64,000 nucleotides of DNA from Bacillus sp. Marseille-P3661 (GTDB taxonomy: Bacteria; Bacillota; Bacilli; Bacillales; Bacillaceae_J): positions 1,871,018 to 1,935,017 of the forward strand of contig NZ_LT965953.1 of assembly GCF_900240995.1 (NCBI RefSeq). Reading direction: 5' to 3'. Both the position numbers and the translations under genes were made by a program. The notes below the pieces were generated by a model. That model was not told the DNA's origin. It saw nothing but the letters and a program-made list of their open reading frames with translations, and did not search any database. Each line of letters begins with the position of its first letter. Positions within the stretch are counted from its first letter, which is position 1. Shown piece by piece: positions 26,440-34,957 of this stretch.

Positions 26440-27354
26440 TTATTGATGAACAGACATATTCTTTTTAATGTTAGCTGCGGATTTTAAGAGTTCGTTATAT
26501 TCGTCCTCCTGAAGTTCCCATTCTTGAACCTCAACTATACCTTCATTATTAATTAGCATTGGCACACCAATACTTAAATCACTTAACCCATATTCTCCAG
26601 TCAATATGGCTGATCCTAATATAAATGTGGGCTTCGATACCGCAAGCCCCATCGCTACTTCAGTAAGGCCAATTGCGGACGTCCAGCCTGTTGTTCTATT
26701 AATCTTTAAATCGTTAAACTGGACAAACCAGCTGTTTACTTTATGATCGATCAGCTCTTTTAGTTCATCTTTAAAATTTGCTTGTTGCCCATTGAGTTGG
26801 ACTTTTGAATAAACGGGCACTTGTGAGCCGCCATGTTCACCAAGCACAGGACTAAACAATTTATCTGTGCCACTAAGCCCCAATACATCGCGAATCGCCC
26901 ACTCGAACCTTTTACTATCATTTAAGTTGTAGCCTATTAATTTTTGACGATCAAACTTGAATTTTGTGTGTAGATAGTAATTCAAGATATCCGTTGGATT
27001 TGTGGCTGTAACAATGATAGCCTCTGGCGCAAATTTCTTGATTTCTGCACCGATCTCATCCATTACTTTTATATTACCTTCTAAAAATACTAGACGTGAC
27101 GTAACATTTTGATTTGGAATGCTTGCTGTTACGAACACAACATGTGAGCCTTTTAAATCTTCCATTTCACCAGCGTATAAACGAGTTTTCGTCTGGCCTA
27201 CTAACGCATTTTCCATATCCATAAGGTGGTTTAAAACTAGATTTCTATTTTTATCTATTAAACAAATTTCATCATAAATATCCTTAAGTGCAAGCATAAA
27301 ACCAAATGAAGATCCAAGCGTTCCACCAGCACCAATAATAGATACCTTACTCAT
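26440..27354 (-). CDS. Lactate/malate dehydrogenase family oxidoreductase
   Basis: The enzyme is predicted to interconvert a 2-hydroxy acid and a 2-keto acid using NAD. The 304-residue chain has GAGGTLGSSFGFML (NAD-binding), the acidic residue in LIDKN, NPTDILNY, the catalytic Asp-Arg pair in NDSKRFEW, and the catalytic histidine in GEHGGSQVP. The specificity loop reads SIPNQNVTSR. The residue equivalent to the lactate-specific Gln or malate-specific Arg appears to be Asn (or Gln after a one-residue shift), so the substrate is neither obviously lactate nor malate. It lies between the tctC gene and the enolase-superfamily gene. A role after import by TctABC is inferred. Confidence 0.85.
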   Translation of the reverse strand: MSKVSIIGAGGTLGSSFGFMLALKDIYDEICLIDKNRNLVLNHLMDMENALVGQTKTRLYAGEMEDLKGSHVVFVTASIPNQNVTSRLVFLEGNIKVMDEIGAEIKKFAPEAIIVTATNPTDILNYYLHTKFKFDRQKLIGYNLNDSKRFEWAIRDVLGLSGTDKLFSPVLGEHGGSQVPVYSKVQLNGQQANFKDELKELIDHKVNSWFVQFNDLKINRTTGWTSAIGLTEVAMGLAVSKPTFILGSAILTGEYGLSDLSIGVPMLINNEGIVEVQEWELQEDEYNELLKSAANIKKNMSVHQ

Positions 27355-27392
27355 CTCATTTCCCCCTTCATGTGATTGGTTCTATAAGTTAT

Positions 27393-28427
27393 TTATTCTG
27401 CTAATTTAGCTGTAAAATCGTCTACTTCTTTTTGCAGAAATTCTTTATATTCACTAGAATTTAACCAACCATCCTTTAAATGAAGGAAACCCTCTTTTGC
27501 AAACTCCTGGTAACGTTCGCTTGCGATTGCTTGTTTCAATGCATCTTCAAGTGCTGCTTTTAATTCAGCTGGTGCATCTTTATGAATTAAGAAACCTCTT
27601 GACATCCCAGTTGTCACATCCCAACCATTTTCAACCGTAGTTGGTACATCAGGTAATTGCTCTAAACGTTCCGTTCTAAAAATAACGCTAGCTTCTAATT
27701 GTCCACCCTCGACCAATGCTATATTTGGACCAATTTCATCAATGACAGCATCAATGTGACCACCTAGTACAGCAGCTGCCATTTTTCCAGCTTCTTCATA
27801 TGGAGTATAATTGAGATCTATGCCAGCCATCTCTTCAAATTGGGCTACAGTTAATTCATCTAATCCTTTTGAACTTGTTCCACCAATAACAATTTCACCT
27901 GGCTTTTCCTTTGCAGCAGCGATTAAAGCATTGATATCAGCATACTCACTTCCTGCTTTCACTAAAATTGAATAAGTATCTTCGTGAATTCTTGCTAATG
28001 CATCAAATTGCTCTAAATAATTTGGTGTTTTACCCGCTGCAATATTAATTTGGAAATCCGAAGTAGTTGGCATAATTGAATAACCATCAGCCGGTGCTGC
28101 TGCTAGCTCCTGACTTGCTACTGCTCCAGCTGCTCCTGGAATATTTACAACGTTTACTGGCACACCTAAAATATCACTTAGCTCTCTTGCAATTGCTCTT
28201 GAAAAAGTATCAGTACCCCCACCAGGACCGCCACCTGCCTTGATTTCAATGGCACGTTCAAACTTAACTTCTCCTTGTTCTTCCTTTTCTTCTGTTTCCT
28301 GTGCAGCTTGATTACCACTACTCTCTGACTGACTGCTACCTGCCGATTGCCCACCACTATTACACCCAACTAGAACTAATGCGAGTATCATCAATAAAGC
28401 CAATAAAGTAATTTTCTTCTTGATCAT
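27393..28427 (-). CDS. tctC: Tripartite tricarboxylate transporter receptor TctC (Bug family)
   Basis: This is the extracytoplasmic binding lipoprotein of a Tct system. The signal peptide ends in the lipobox LVGC, followed by a Ser/Gln/Glu-rich linker. The mature part has the family's GGGPGGGTDTFSRAIARELS and VVNIPGAAGAVASQELA segments that bind the carboxylate. The ATG at 28427 has AGGAGG 9 bases upstream and is preferred to the TTG two codons before it. Length (344 residues) is normal. Unlike the usual CBA order, the receptor gene here follows tctA. Confidence 0.93.
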   Translation of the reverse strand: MIKKKITLLALLMILALVLVGCNSGGQSAGSSQSESSGNQAAQETEEKEEQGEVKFERAIEIKAGGGPGGGTDTFSRAIARELSDILGVPVNVVNIPGAAGAVASQELAAAPADGYSIMPTTSDFQINIAAGKTPNYLEQFDALARIHEDTYSILVKAGSEYADINALIAAAKEKPGEIVIGGTSSKGLDELTVAQFEEMAGIDLNYTPYEEAGKMAAAVLGGHIDAVIDEIGPNIALVEGGQLEASVIFRTERLEQLPDVPTTVENGWDVTTGMSRGFLIHKDAPAELKAALEDALKQAIASERYQEFAKEGFLHLKDGWLNSSEYKEFLQKEVDDFTAKLAE

Positions 28428-28452
28428 GTACAAAGACCTCCTAATAATAAAT

Positions 28453-28466
28453 TGAAAGCTCTTTCA
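28453..28466. promoter_or_regulatory. cre-like palindrome between tctA and tctC
   Basis: TGAAAGCTCTTTCA is a 14-bp palindrome one base from the CcpA consensus TGAAAGCGCTTTCA. It lies in the tctA-tctC gap. It could act as a catabolite roadblock or as a small hairpin adjusting tctC expression. Confidence 0.3.
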
Positions 28467-28491
28467 TATTTAGATAGATTAATGAATTCAC

Positions 28492-29997
28492 TTAAGCGCT
28501 TTTCTCAGCATTGATCGCTGATTTCCTTAAGTTAAAAAACTTCTTAATAAATGGATATAAAATTGAAATCACCGCTAATACTAGTAAAATTCCACTTATT
28601 GGTCTAGTAAAGAACACAGTCCAATCCCCGTTTGCAATTTGTAAGCTACGACGGAATTCTTCTTCTGCCATCGGACCAAGTACAATTCCTAAGATAATCG
28701 TAGCGATTGGGAATCTAATTTTCTCTAAGTAAAAGCCTAGCACACCAAAGACAATCATAATCCAGACATCAAACATAGAATTTCGGTTCGAAAATGTTCC
28801 CAGAAAGCAAAAAACTAAAATCATTGGACCTAAAATACTATATGATACCTTCAAAGTGTGTTGAAATAATGAAATAAACGGCTTGGCTAAGAACAAAATC
28901 GCTGCATTTACAAGCAATAGGCCCACAAAAATCGTATAAACTAAATTACTTTCCGTTGCTAAAAGCATAGGACCTGGCTGTAATCCATGTAAAATAAAAG
29001 CTCCTAGAATAACAGCAGTGGTAGCGCTTCCAGGAATACCTAAAGCCAATAACGGAACCATCGCACCCATTGCAGCACTGTTATTCGCTGATTCAGGTGC
29101 AGCTATTCCTTCTGGGATGCCTGTACCAAACTTTTCAGGTGTTTTTGACCAACGGACGGCTTCGCTGTAACTTAGCATTGATGCTGTTGTTGCACCAACC
29201 CCGGGTAAAATCCCGATAAATGTCCCAAGTAAAGACGAGCGCGCAATCGTTCCCGCGATTTGTTTGAAAATTTTCATTTCAAATATTTTTGTTTTAACAT
29301 TTTGGATTTTCTCTTGTATCTTCTGATCTTCTCTTGATTTACTAAGCACTTCAGATACCGCAAACAAACCAATTAAGATCGGAACAAAGCTAATTCCTGA
29401 CATCATACTAATCGAACCAAATGTGAATCGTTCAGCACCTGTCATAGGATCGATTCCAATAGTTGCAATAAATAATCCAAATAGTACTCCGATTAACCCT
29501 CGTACCAGATCACCGCCGCTTAACGACGCAACAACGGTTAAGCCTAAAACAGCTAACGCGAAATATTCTGGAGACGAAAATTTCAATGCAAAGTTTGCAA
29601 GTAATGGTGTTAACACGATTAAAAAGATGGTTCCGATTACGCCTCCAATGGCTGAGCTAGTTACACATATACCTAGTGCTCTTCCAGCCTTTCCTTTTTT
29701 TGCCATCGGGTATCCATCCATTACAGTTGCAATGGCTTCAGGCGCACCTGGAGTTCTAAAAAGAACGGCGCTAATACTACCTGAATACACCGCTGCAGCA
29801 TAAATGGCTGTGAGCAATAAAAAGACTGGAATCGTATCCATTCCATATGTGATCGGCAGTAAAATGAGAACTAACATTGCCCCGCTTATTCCTGGAGTGG
29901 CCCCACCTAGAAATCCTATTAATACTGCTAGTAAAAGGATAAGCAAATGCATGGGCTGCATCACATTAAGTAACCCTTGATATAAAGACTCTAACAT
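28492..29997 (-). CDS. tctA: Tripartite tricarboxylate transporter large permease TctA
   Basis: This 501-residue polytopic protein with about 12 membrane segments carries the TctA features: GFLGGATPGISGAMLVLILL near the N-terminus, LLGTFIGILPGVGATTASML in the middle and a repeated ALGIPGSATTAVILGAFILH segment. It imports a tri- or dicarboxylate together with the small subunit TctB and the receptor TctC. The ATG at 29997 is 7 bases after GGAGG. Confidence 0.95.
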   Translation of the reverse strand: MLESLYQGLLNVMQPMHLLILLLAVLIGFLGGATPGISGAMLVLILLPITYGMDTIPVFLLLTAIYAAAVYSGSISAVLFRTPGAPEAIATVMDGYPMAKKGKAGRALGICVTSSAIGGVIGTIFLIVLTPLLANFALKFSSPEYFALAVLGLTVVASLSGGDLVRGLIGVLFGLFIATIGIDPMTGAERFTFGSISMMSGISFVPILIGLFAVSEVLSKSREDQKIQEKIQNVKTKIFEMKIFKQIAGTIARSSLLGTFIGILPGVGATTASMLSYSEAVRWSKTPEKFGTGIPEGIAAPESANNSAAMGAMVPLLALGIPGSATTAVILGAFILHGLQPGPMLLATESNLVYTIFVGLLLVNAAILFLAKPFISLFQHTLKVSYSILGPMILVFCFLGTFSNRNSMFDVWIMIVFGVLGFYLEKIRFPIATIILGIVLGPMAEEEFRRSLQIANGDWTVFFTRPISGILLVLAVISILYPFIKKFFNLRKSAINAEKSA

Positions 29998-30028
29998 TCA
30001 ATCACCTCCATTGTCGTAGGTAGTTATC

Positions 30029-30553
30029 TTAATAAAATAGCAGACTAATTTCTCTAAACAACCACCAACCTCGTGGTAGTGGGAGCTGCAAAACGATTGT
30101 AAACAAATAGATAAAGAATAATGAACTCGCAACAGAAGTAATAGCTAAATTTCGTTTACGTTTCATTCCCAACAGCCATGCTAACGAAAGAACGAGTAAG
30201 AATGTTGCGATCAGAAAACCAATAATTGGAACAGCAATCGCATATGCCACTAGAATAAACGTTACAATATAATGGTTTTTTGAAAACATAGGAGGTTCTA
30301 CAATTTCTTTAGAATCCCCGTTAGAATTATTCTCAACCTTACTAACTGTAGAAACTGTTTCTTTCTTTTTCTCAAGTAAAGTACGCACCAATAACCAAAC
30401 ACCAAGAATAAACATAAGTAATAAAATAGTGCTTGGCCACCCACCTGCGCCGATTTTTTCTGCATCTTCTGGTGCTGGGAGTGTCTTTGAGTAAATAAAA
30501 AATATTACTGAAAAAACAATAGTTATAATTGATAGAACCAAATTAGAATTCAT
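30029..30553 (-). CDS. tctB: Tripartite tricarboxylate transporter small subunit TctB
   Basis: The protein has about 174 residues and four membrane segments, with a short hydrophilic loop between the first pair and the second. It begins NSNLVLSIITIVFSVIFFIY and contains PAPEDAEKIGAGGWP, typical of TctB. The frame's first start, a GTG at 30568, overlaps the GGAGG site. The ATG at 30553 (12-base spacing) is the more likely start. It is the first gene of the operon and lies 31 bases before tctA. Confidence 0.9.
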   Translation of the reverse strand: MNSNLVLSIITIVFSVIFFIYSKTLPAPEDAEKIGAGGWPSTILLLMFILGVWLLVRTLLEKKKETVSTVSKVENNSNGDSKEIVEPPMFSKNHYIVTFILVAYAIAVPIIGFLIATFLLVLSLAWLLGMKRKRNLAITSVASSLFFIYLFTIVLQLPLPRGWWLFREISLLFY

Positions 30554-30627
30554 ATTTGATTTATTCACCTCCAGCGTAAATAAAATTAATTAAAGGTACT
30601 TCCGTTTATCCCCTCCCTTACTTATTT

Positions 30628-30641
30628 AAAGTATATACTTT
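30628..30641. promoter_or_regulatory. Candidate operator 1 upstream of tctB
   Basis: AAAGTATATACTTT is a perfect 14-bp palindrome made of two TACTTT half-sites. It lies about 75 bases before the tctB start and close to the end of the two-component genes. Confidence 0.5.
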
Positions 30642-30677
30642 CTGACAATTCTGAATAAATTTAAAATTAATTTCTTT

Positions 30678-30692
30678 TACTTTAAAAAAGTA
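30678..30692. promoter_or_regulatory. Candidate operator 2 upstream of tctB
   Basis: TACTTT, three A, then AAAGTA: the same half-site as in operator 1, in the opposite arrangement, 50 bases further upstream. Together they give four half-sites in 65 bases, a reasonable target for the adjacent response regulator. Confidence 0.5.
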
Positions 30693-30746
30693 TAAAAAAA
30701 TAGGGAGTAGACATAAAAAGTAGAAAAATAACTGTATAGATATAGC

Positions 30747-30811
30747 AAAAAAGACATGATCCCTTCTGTGACCGTTGGATCTCGTTTTCCAACAGCCTGA
30801 AAGATCATGCC
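30747..30811 (-). terminator. Terminator after two-component genes
   Basis: CATGATC (30755-30761) and GATCATG (30803-30809), with an inner CCGTTGGAT/CCAAC pairing, are followed on the minus strand by TTTTTT. It separates the regulatory genes from the tct operon. Confidence 0.8.
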
Positions 30812-30824
30812 TTTTATAAACCAT

Positions 30825-31496
30825 CTATTTAATATAAGAGTAAAGCTTTGTTGGTCTTCCCTTTTTTTGATACTCTAACTTAAGAATAATTTCATTATTT
30901 TGAATCAGGTGCTCTAAATATTTTCGAATTGTTAAATTTGATATATTCATCAATGAAGATAATTCATGGATAGATAATGGACTTTTTGCTTTTTTTAATG
31001 TATCTCTCGTTAAGGTTAAGGTTACCTTATCAATCCCTTTAGGCAGCTGCTCGTCTATTTGTTCATTTGTAACTTGCAAAGAATCCAACCCATCTTGATT
31101 AATCGAGCCGGGAGATTGGAATAGTTCATGGCGTTTTTTATAAAATAACAACGCGCTTTGAAAGCGCTTAAAATCAAATGGTTTTAAAATATAATCAACC
31201 ACACCCAATCTCAGAGACTCTTCGATAATATCTGGAGAATCAGCCGCAGTGATCATAATAACATCTAATTTTATATTTTCTTGTCTAATTCTTTTTAGGA
31301 GCTCAAGCCCTGTAATTTTTGGCATATAAAGATCCAACAACAAAAGGTCGGGTTTATTTTTTATAATTTCTATAAGGGCTTCTTCACCATTTTTAACAGT
31401 GCCAGCTACTTGAAACCCTTCAACCTGTTGCAGGAAATTTTCATTAATGCTAGAAACCATTGGATCATCTTCTACAATTAATGTATAAATACTCAT
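30825..31496 (-). CDS. CitB/DctR-type response regulator
   Basis: The N-terminal receiver domain has acidic residues E9-D10-D11 and the phospho-acceptor D55 in LLLLDLYMP, and K105 in the DYILKPF signature. The C-terminal part (about residues 150-223) is a winged helix with LSSLMNISNLTIRKYLEHL, as in regulators of citrate, malate and fumarate uptake. The start overlaps the kinase stop in ATGA, so the two are translationally coupled. It probably activates the downstream tct operon through the TACTTT palindromes at 30628 and 30678. Confidence 0.9.
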   Translation of the reverse strand: MSIYTLIVEDDPMVSSINENFLQQVEGFQVAGTVKNGEEALIEIIKNKPDLLLLDLYMPKITGLELLKRIRQENIKLDVIMITAADSPDIIEESLRLGVVDYILKPFDFKRFQSALLFYKKRHELFQSPGSINQDGLDSLQVTNEQIDEQLPKGIDKVTLTLTRDTLKKAKSPLSIHELSSLMNISNLTIRKYLEHLIQNNEIILKLEYQKKGRPTKLYSYIK

Positions 31497-33106
31497 GATA
31501 TCCCCCTTGCCCTACTTGCTTTCTTAGGTATTTCTACAATAAACGCAGAACCTTCTTCTGGTGCTGAATCCAAATATAAATTTCCTTCTAATAGATTTTC
31601 TACATGATACTTAACTAGATGTAAACCATAGCCATTAGACTCTCCCTTGGTAGAAAAACCTTTCTTGAAGACTAAGTCGATATGATCTTCAGAAATGCCT
31701 TTCCCATTATCCTCAACTATAATCGTAAGTCCCTTCTCTTGATCAAGGATAGTGATATGTATTTCAGGATGCTTTTCATCTTTCACAGCATCTATTGCAT
31801 TTTGAAACAGATTCCCAATAATCAATACTAAACTATCTACCATATTGTGAGTAGGTAATGCAGTAAATTTACTTCCTGGGGTAAAAATCGTTTTTATATT
31901 TAATTCTTCAGCTTGTTGAACCTTACCTAATAAAAGACCAGAAATTTTTGGTTCTTTTATATTACGATTTAGAAAGTGAAGTAAATCCTGCTGTTTCGAA
32001 GTCGTTTCACCAATATACATTTTTACTTCATCATATTGTTGTAATTCAACAAGGCCCGCTATAGTCTGGAGCTTATTCATAAATTCATGCGATTTTGCCC
32101 TTAAACCGTCAATATATTGTTGAACACCTGTTAGTTTCTCAGCAATTTGTCGAACTTCTGTTATATCCCTGAATGTCATGATAGTACCGATTCTTACGTT
32201 CTCTCTAACTATCGGAAAATAACGGGCAAGGATCGTTACATTGTTAACAAATAGCTCAATACTATCTCCTTGTTTAATAGAGTTAGAGATTATAAATGAA
32301 CTTACGTTTTTCAATGACTCATTCATTTTCTTACCAACAAGATTATCTGGTAAATTTAAAATTCTTTGTGCAGAAGGATTCATTAATGTGATTTTATTCT
32401 CCTGATCTATTGCAATTATACCATCTTCAATCGATTCCAACATGGCTTTCTTTTCACTGAATAACCTGGCAATTTCATCAGGTTCATAGCCATACAATGA
32501 TTTTTTTATTTTTTTTGCTAATAACACGGACGCAAAGATTCCAATTGCTAACGCAACACCAAGCCAAATAAAGATGGAATCAACATAATTTTTTACATAT
32601 CCTATCAAATTTTCTCTAAGAAAGCCTACTGAGATGACCCCAATTTGCTCATTCGTAATCGGATCAATAACAGGCACAAAGGTTCTAATCGACGTCCCAG
32701 AGATTCCTCTTGCTTGTGATACATAGGCTTCACCGTTTAAAGCCCTTTTTATGTCATTGCCGGTAATGGTTCCCCCAATTAACTCCCTATTTGGATGCGT
32801 ATATCTAATTCCCTCTTGATCAATTAGTACTAAAAAGATCTTTTCACTACTTTCTTCAAGAAATTCTTCATATACAAGTTGAAGCTGTTGCTGGTCTTCA
32901 CCGTTCACTAATGTATTTCGAACTGATGGCAGCTTTGCTAGAAGATGTGACATTTGCAAAGCTCTCTTCTCAATTGTTTCCTCAATTGATTTGTATAAAA
33001 TATTATAAAAAGAAAAACCAGAAAATATTAAAACAATCATGATAATAAAAATAGCAAGAATGATAATCTGCTTTTCTAAAGAGGATCGAAACTTATTAAT
33101 TCTCAT
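31493..33106 (-). CDS. CitA/DcuS-type sensor histidine kinase
   Basis: The 537-residue kinase has a membrane segment at about residues 13-35, an extracytoplasmic PAS-like (PDC) domain to about 175, and a second segment near 177-197. A cytoplasmic PAS domain follows (about 215-325), then the phosphorylation site H340 in SHEFMNKLQTI and an HATPase domain with IIGNLFQNAIDAV (N box), IVEDNGKGI and GYGLHLVKYHV. The extracytoplasmic PAS of this family binds carboxylates such as citrate or C4-dicarboxylates directly. It should sense the Tct substrate outside the cell. The ATG follows AGGAG at 9 bases. Confidence 0.92.
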   Translation of the reverse strand: MRINKFRSSLEKQIIILAIFIIMIVLIFSGFSFYNILYKSIEETIEKRALQMSHLLAKLPSVRNTLVNGEDQQQLQLVYEEFLEESSEKIFLVLIDQEGIRYTHPNRELIGGTITGNDIKRALNGEAYVSQARGISGTSIRTFVPVIDPITNEQIGVISVGFLRENLIGYVKNYVDSIFIWLGVALAIGIFASVLLAKKIKKSLYGYEPDEIARLFSEKKAMLESIEDGIIAIDQENKITLMNPSAQRILNLPDNLVGKKMNESLKNVSSFIISNSIKQGDSIELFVNNVTILARYFPIVRENVRIGTIMTFRDITEVRQIAEKLTGVQQYIDGLRAKSHEFMNKLQTIAGLVELQQYDEVKMYIGETTSKQQDLLHFLNRNIKEPKISGLLLGKVQQAEELNIKTIFTPGSKFTALPTHNMVDSLVLIIGNLFQNAIDAVKDEKHPEIHITILDQEKGLTIIVEDNGKGISEDHIDLVFKKGFSTKGESNGYGLHLVKYHVENLLEGNLYLDSAPEEGSAFIVEIPKKASRARGIS

Positions 33107-33744
33107 AAACTTATTCTCCTATGATCTTAATATTGCCAAAAAGTAAGAAAATGCGAAAGCGACTATATTTTCCCACTTCGTTCATGCCTTTGATCCAAAC
33201 CAGATTCATAGATTTGCCTTAAAAATTATCGCTTAAGTTTGACAAGTACTTAAAAAGCTGTTTCTAATTTTTTCTAAGATAAAATATAAATCACCATATT
33301 TCTTAACTCTATTTTATGAAAAAAGATTTATAAATACTAGTGTTTTCGTCGCTTTATTCGAAAGATTCAGTATTTTATGTTCCACGAAGCTCTTTTTAGT
33401 AATATTTGTCTCTATACATTTTACGTTCAAGGTATTTCACCCAATAACTTTATATTCTAATACTTCAAATCAGTTACTATTTAATAATTATTATAAATAA
33501 ATATTGATTTTATATTAGGAAGTGTTATTATTAATATAGTAAAAATCAGAGTGAAGTTAATTAATAACTAGCTCATATGTTATTTTTCCTAGGTACTTTC
33601 AACCCTAGTAATAATTATTATGAATACAGTGAACTAAAATAATTATACGTAAAGTTTTACCTCCTTTCTTCATCGAAATAACTTGTTTAGAGCAATTATT
33701 GATATTAATACAATTTGTCAAATCTAATAAAAAGGAGACTAAAA
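33107..33744. other. Gene-free stretch upstream of kinase
   Basis: It is AT-rich DNA with no open frame carrying a ribosome site. It must contain the kinase promoter and that of the small plus-strand gene at 33745, but I see no clear -35/-10 pair that I would commit to. Confidence 0.5.
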
Positions 33745-33876
33745 ATGATTGGGAATAACTCTTTCTGCCACACATGTAAAACAGATATAAAGATACTCAA
33801 ACATAGTATACTTTGTAATTGTGGAATTAAATTGAAGTCTACAAAAACAAAATTAACAAAGCGCCTTGTTAGCTAA
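33745..33876 (+). CDS. 43-residue Cys-rich small protein
   Basis: The ATG at 33745 is preceded by AAAAGGAGACT at an ideal distance. The product MIGNNSFCHTCKTDIKILKH continues with SILCNCGIK and a basic tail. CxxC and CxC suggest a one-zinc ribbon. The stop lies inside the hairpin that forms its terminator. No family recognised. Confidence 0.6.
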   Translation: MIGNNSFCHTCKTDIKILKHSILCNCGIKLKSTKTKLTKRLVS

Positions 33877-33886
33877 AAACAAGGCG
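33862..33886 (+). terminator. Terminator of small Cys-rich gene
   Basis: CGCCTTGTT and AACAAGGCG with a 7-base loop, followed by TTATTAATTG. It may serve the converging EamA gene as well. Confidence 0.65.
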
Positions 33887-33916
33887 TTATTAATTGCTTA
33901 TTTGTCTTCTCCTCTA

Positions 33917-34843
33917 CTATGGACGATCTAACTCGTTAGCCAAAATAAGCTTATTCCTATTATTCCCACGTATTGACTGTAAATTTACTAAAACGGTTCC
34001 CAAAATAATAATCATGGTGCCAACTGCTGTCAACCAAGAAATATATTCCTCATAAAAAACAGCTCCTATTAATAAAGCTATAGTCGGTGAAATAAATAAC
34101 CAAGTTGATGGAAATATTGGATTTGTTCGTGCTATAAGCCAATAATATAGACTGTGTCCGATCATGGATCCGAAAACGACTAAATAAACGAGAGATCCAA
34201 TTGAAGGCAAACTCATATTAAAGTCAAATTGCCCTTTTTCCGTAACAAAAGATAAAGAGATTAGCAGGATCCCTCCATACATCATTTGAACAGCATTTAG
34301 TGCAATTGGCGACGTGTTTTGAAATTTATTAATTATTTGTTTAGTATAAATTGTTCCAGCTGCATAAAAGACTTCGCCAATAATAATCGCTAAACAACCA
34401 TAGAACCAAAATGAACCAGAATTTATAGCAAGACTAGGTAAAAGAAAGAATGATAAACCAATCGTTCCCATCAAACAACCAAGAATACATAACCGATTTA
34501 CTTCTTGTTTAAAAATAAAGCCCTGAATGACTATTATCATCATTGGCCCAGTTGAAGATAGAACAGCAGCAACTCCTGATGTAATATACTGTTCTGCCCA
34601 GTATAAAGTGGAAAATGTCCCAAAGGTTAAGCATACTCCAGTTAATAGCAACTCTTTCCGAATTAATAACCTTATTGTTGCTTTCCTCTTCCAAACAAGA
34701 ATCGTATAAAGAATCAAACCTGCACTCAAAAAACGAAATCCAGCCGATAAAAAAGGAGGTAAACCTGAGTCTACCCCTACTTTTATAGCTAAAAATGTTG
34801 TTCCAAAAATCAAACACATAAATAGATAACCAATAATCACCAT
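33917..34843 (-). CDS. EamA/DMT-family metabolite exporter
   Basis: The 308-residue membrane protein has ten predicted segments in two EamA halves. The first begins GYLFMCLIFGTTFLAIKVGV and the second shows GSMIGHSLYYWLIARTNPI, as in amino acid and metabolite exporters of the drug/metabolite superfamily. The ATG at 34843 lies 7 bases after GGAGG; the first in-frame start at 34864 is inside that region and lacks a site. It is divergent from the MocR gene, a common pairing in which the regulator controls the exporter. Confidence 0.9.
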   Translation of the reverse strand: MVIIGYLFMCLIFGTTFLAIKVGVDSGLPPFLSAGFRFLSAGLILYTILVWKRKATIRLLIRKELLLTGVCLTFGTFSTLYWAEQYITSGVAAVLSSTGPMMIIVIQGFIFKQEVNRLCILGCLMGTIGLSFFLLPSLAINSGSFWFYGCLAIIIGEVFYAAGTIYTKQIINKFQNTSPIALNAVQMMYGGILLISLSFVTEKGQFDFNMSLPSIGSLVYLVVFGSMIGHSLYYWLIARTNPIFPSTWLFISPTIALLIGAVFYEEYISWLTAVGTMIIILGTVLVNLQSIRGNNRNKLILANELDRP

Positions 34844-34957
34844 ATCGATACCTCCTTTTTTCACATCATAAAAGGAAGCTAGTAGAACAGTTTATGATAG
34901 ATAGACCAGATTACTTCGTATTGTGATAAAATAAATCCATAATTAGGGGGGATGGTT

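Noticed and set aside
30618-30824. 68-codon minus-strand frame over the two-component terminator
   Set aside because: It spans the terminator hairpin and the candidate operators; there is no ribosome site.
31155-31172. cre-like sequence TGAAAGCGCTTAAA
   Set aside because: It lies inside the response-regulator coding sequence, where it is most simply explained by codons. Not reported as a site.
34509-34817. 102-codon minus-strand frame inside the EamA gene
   Set aside because: It is an out-of-frame shadow of the exporter, which has full family features and a good start.
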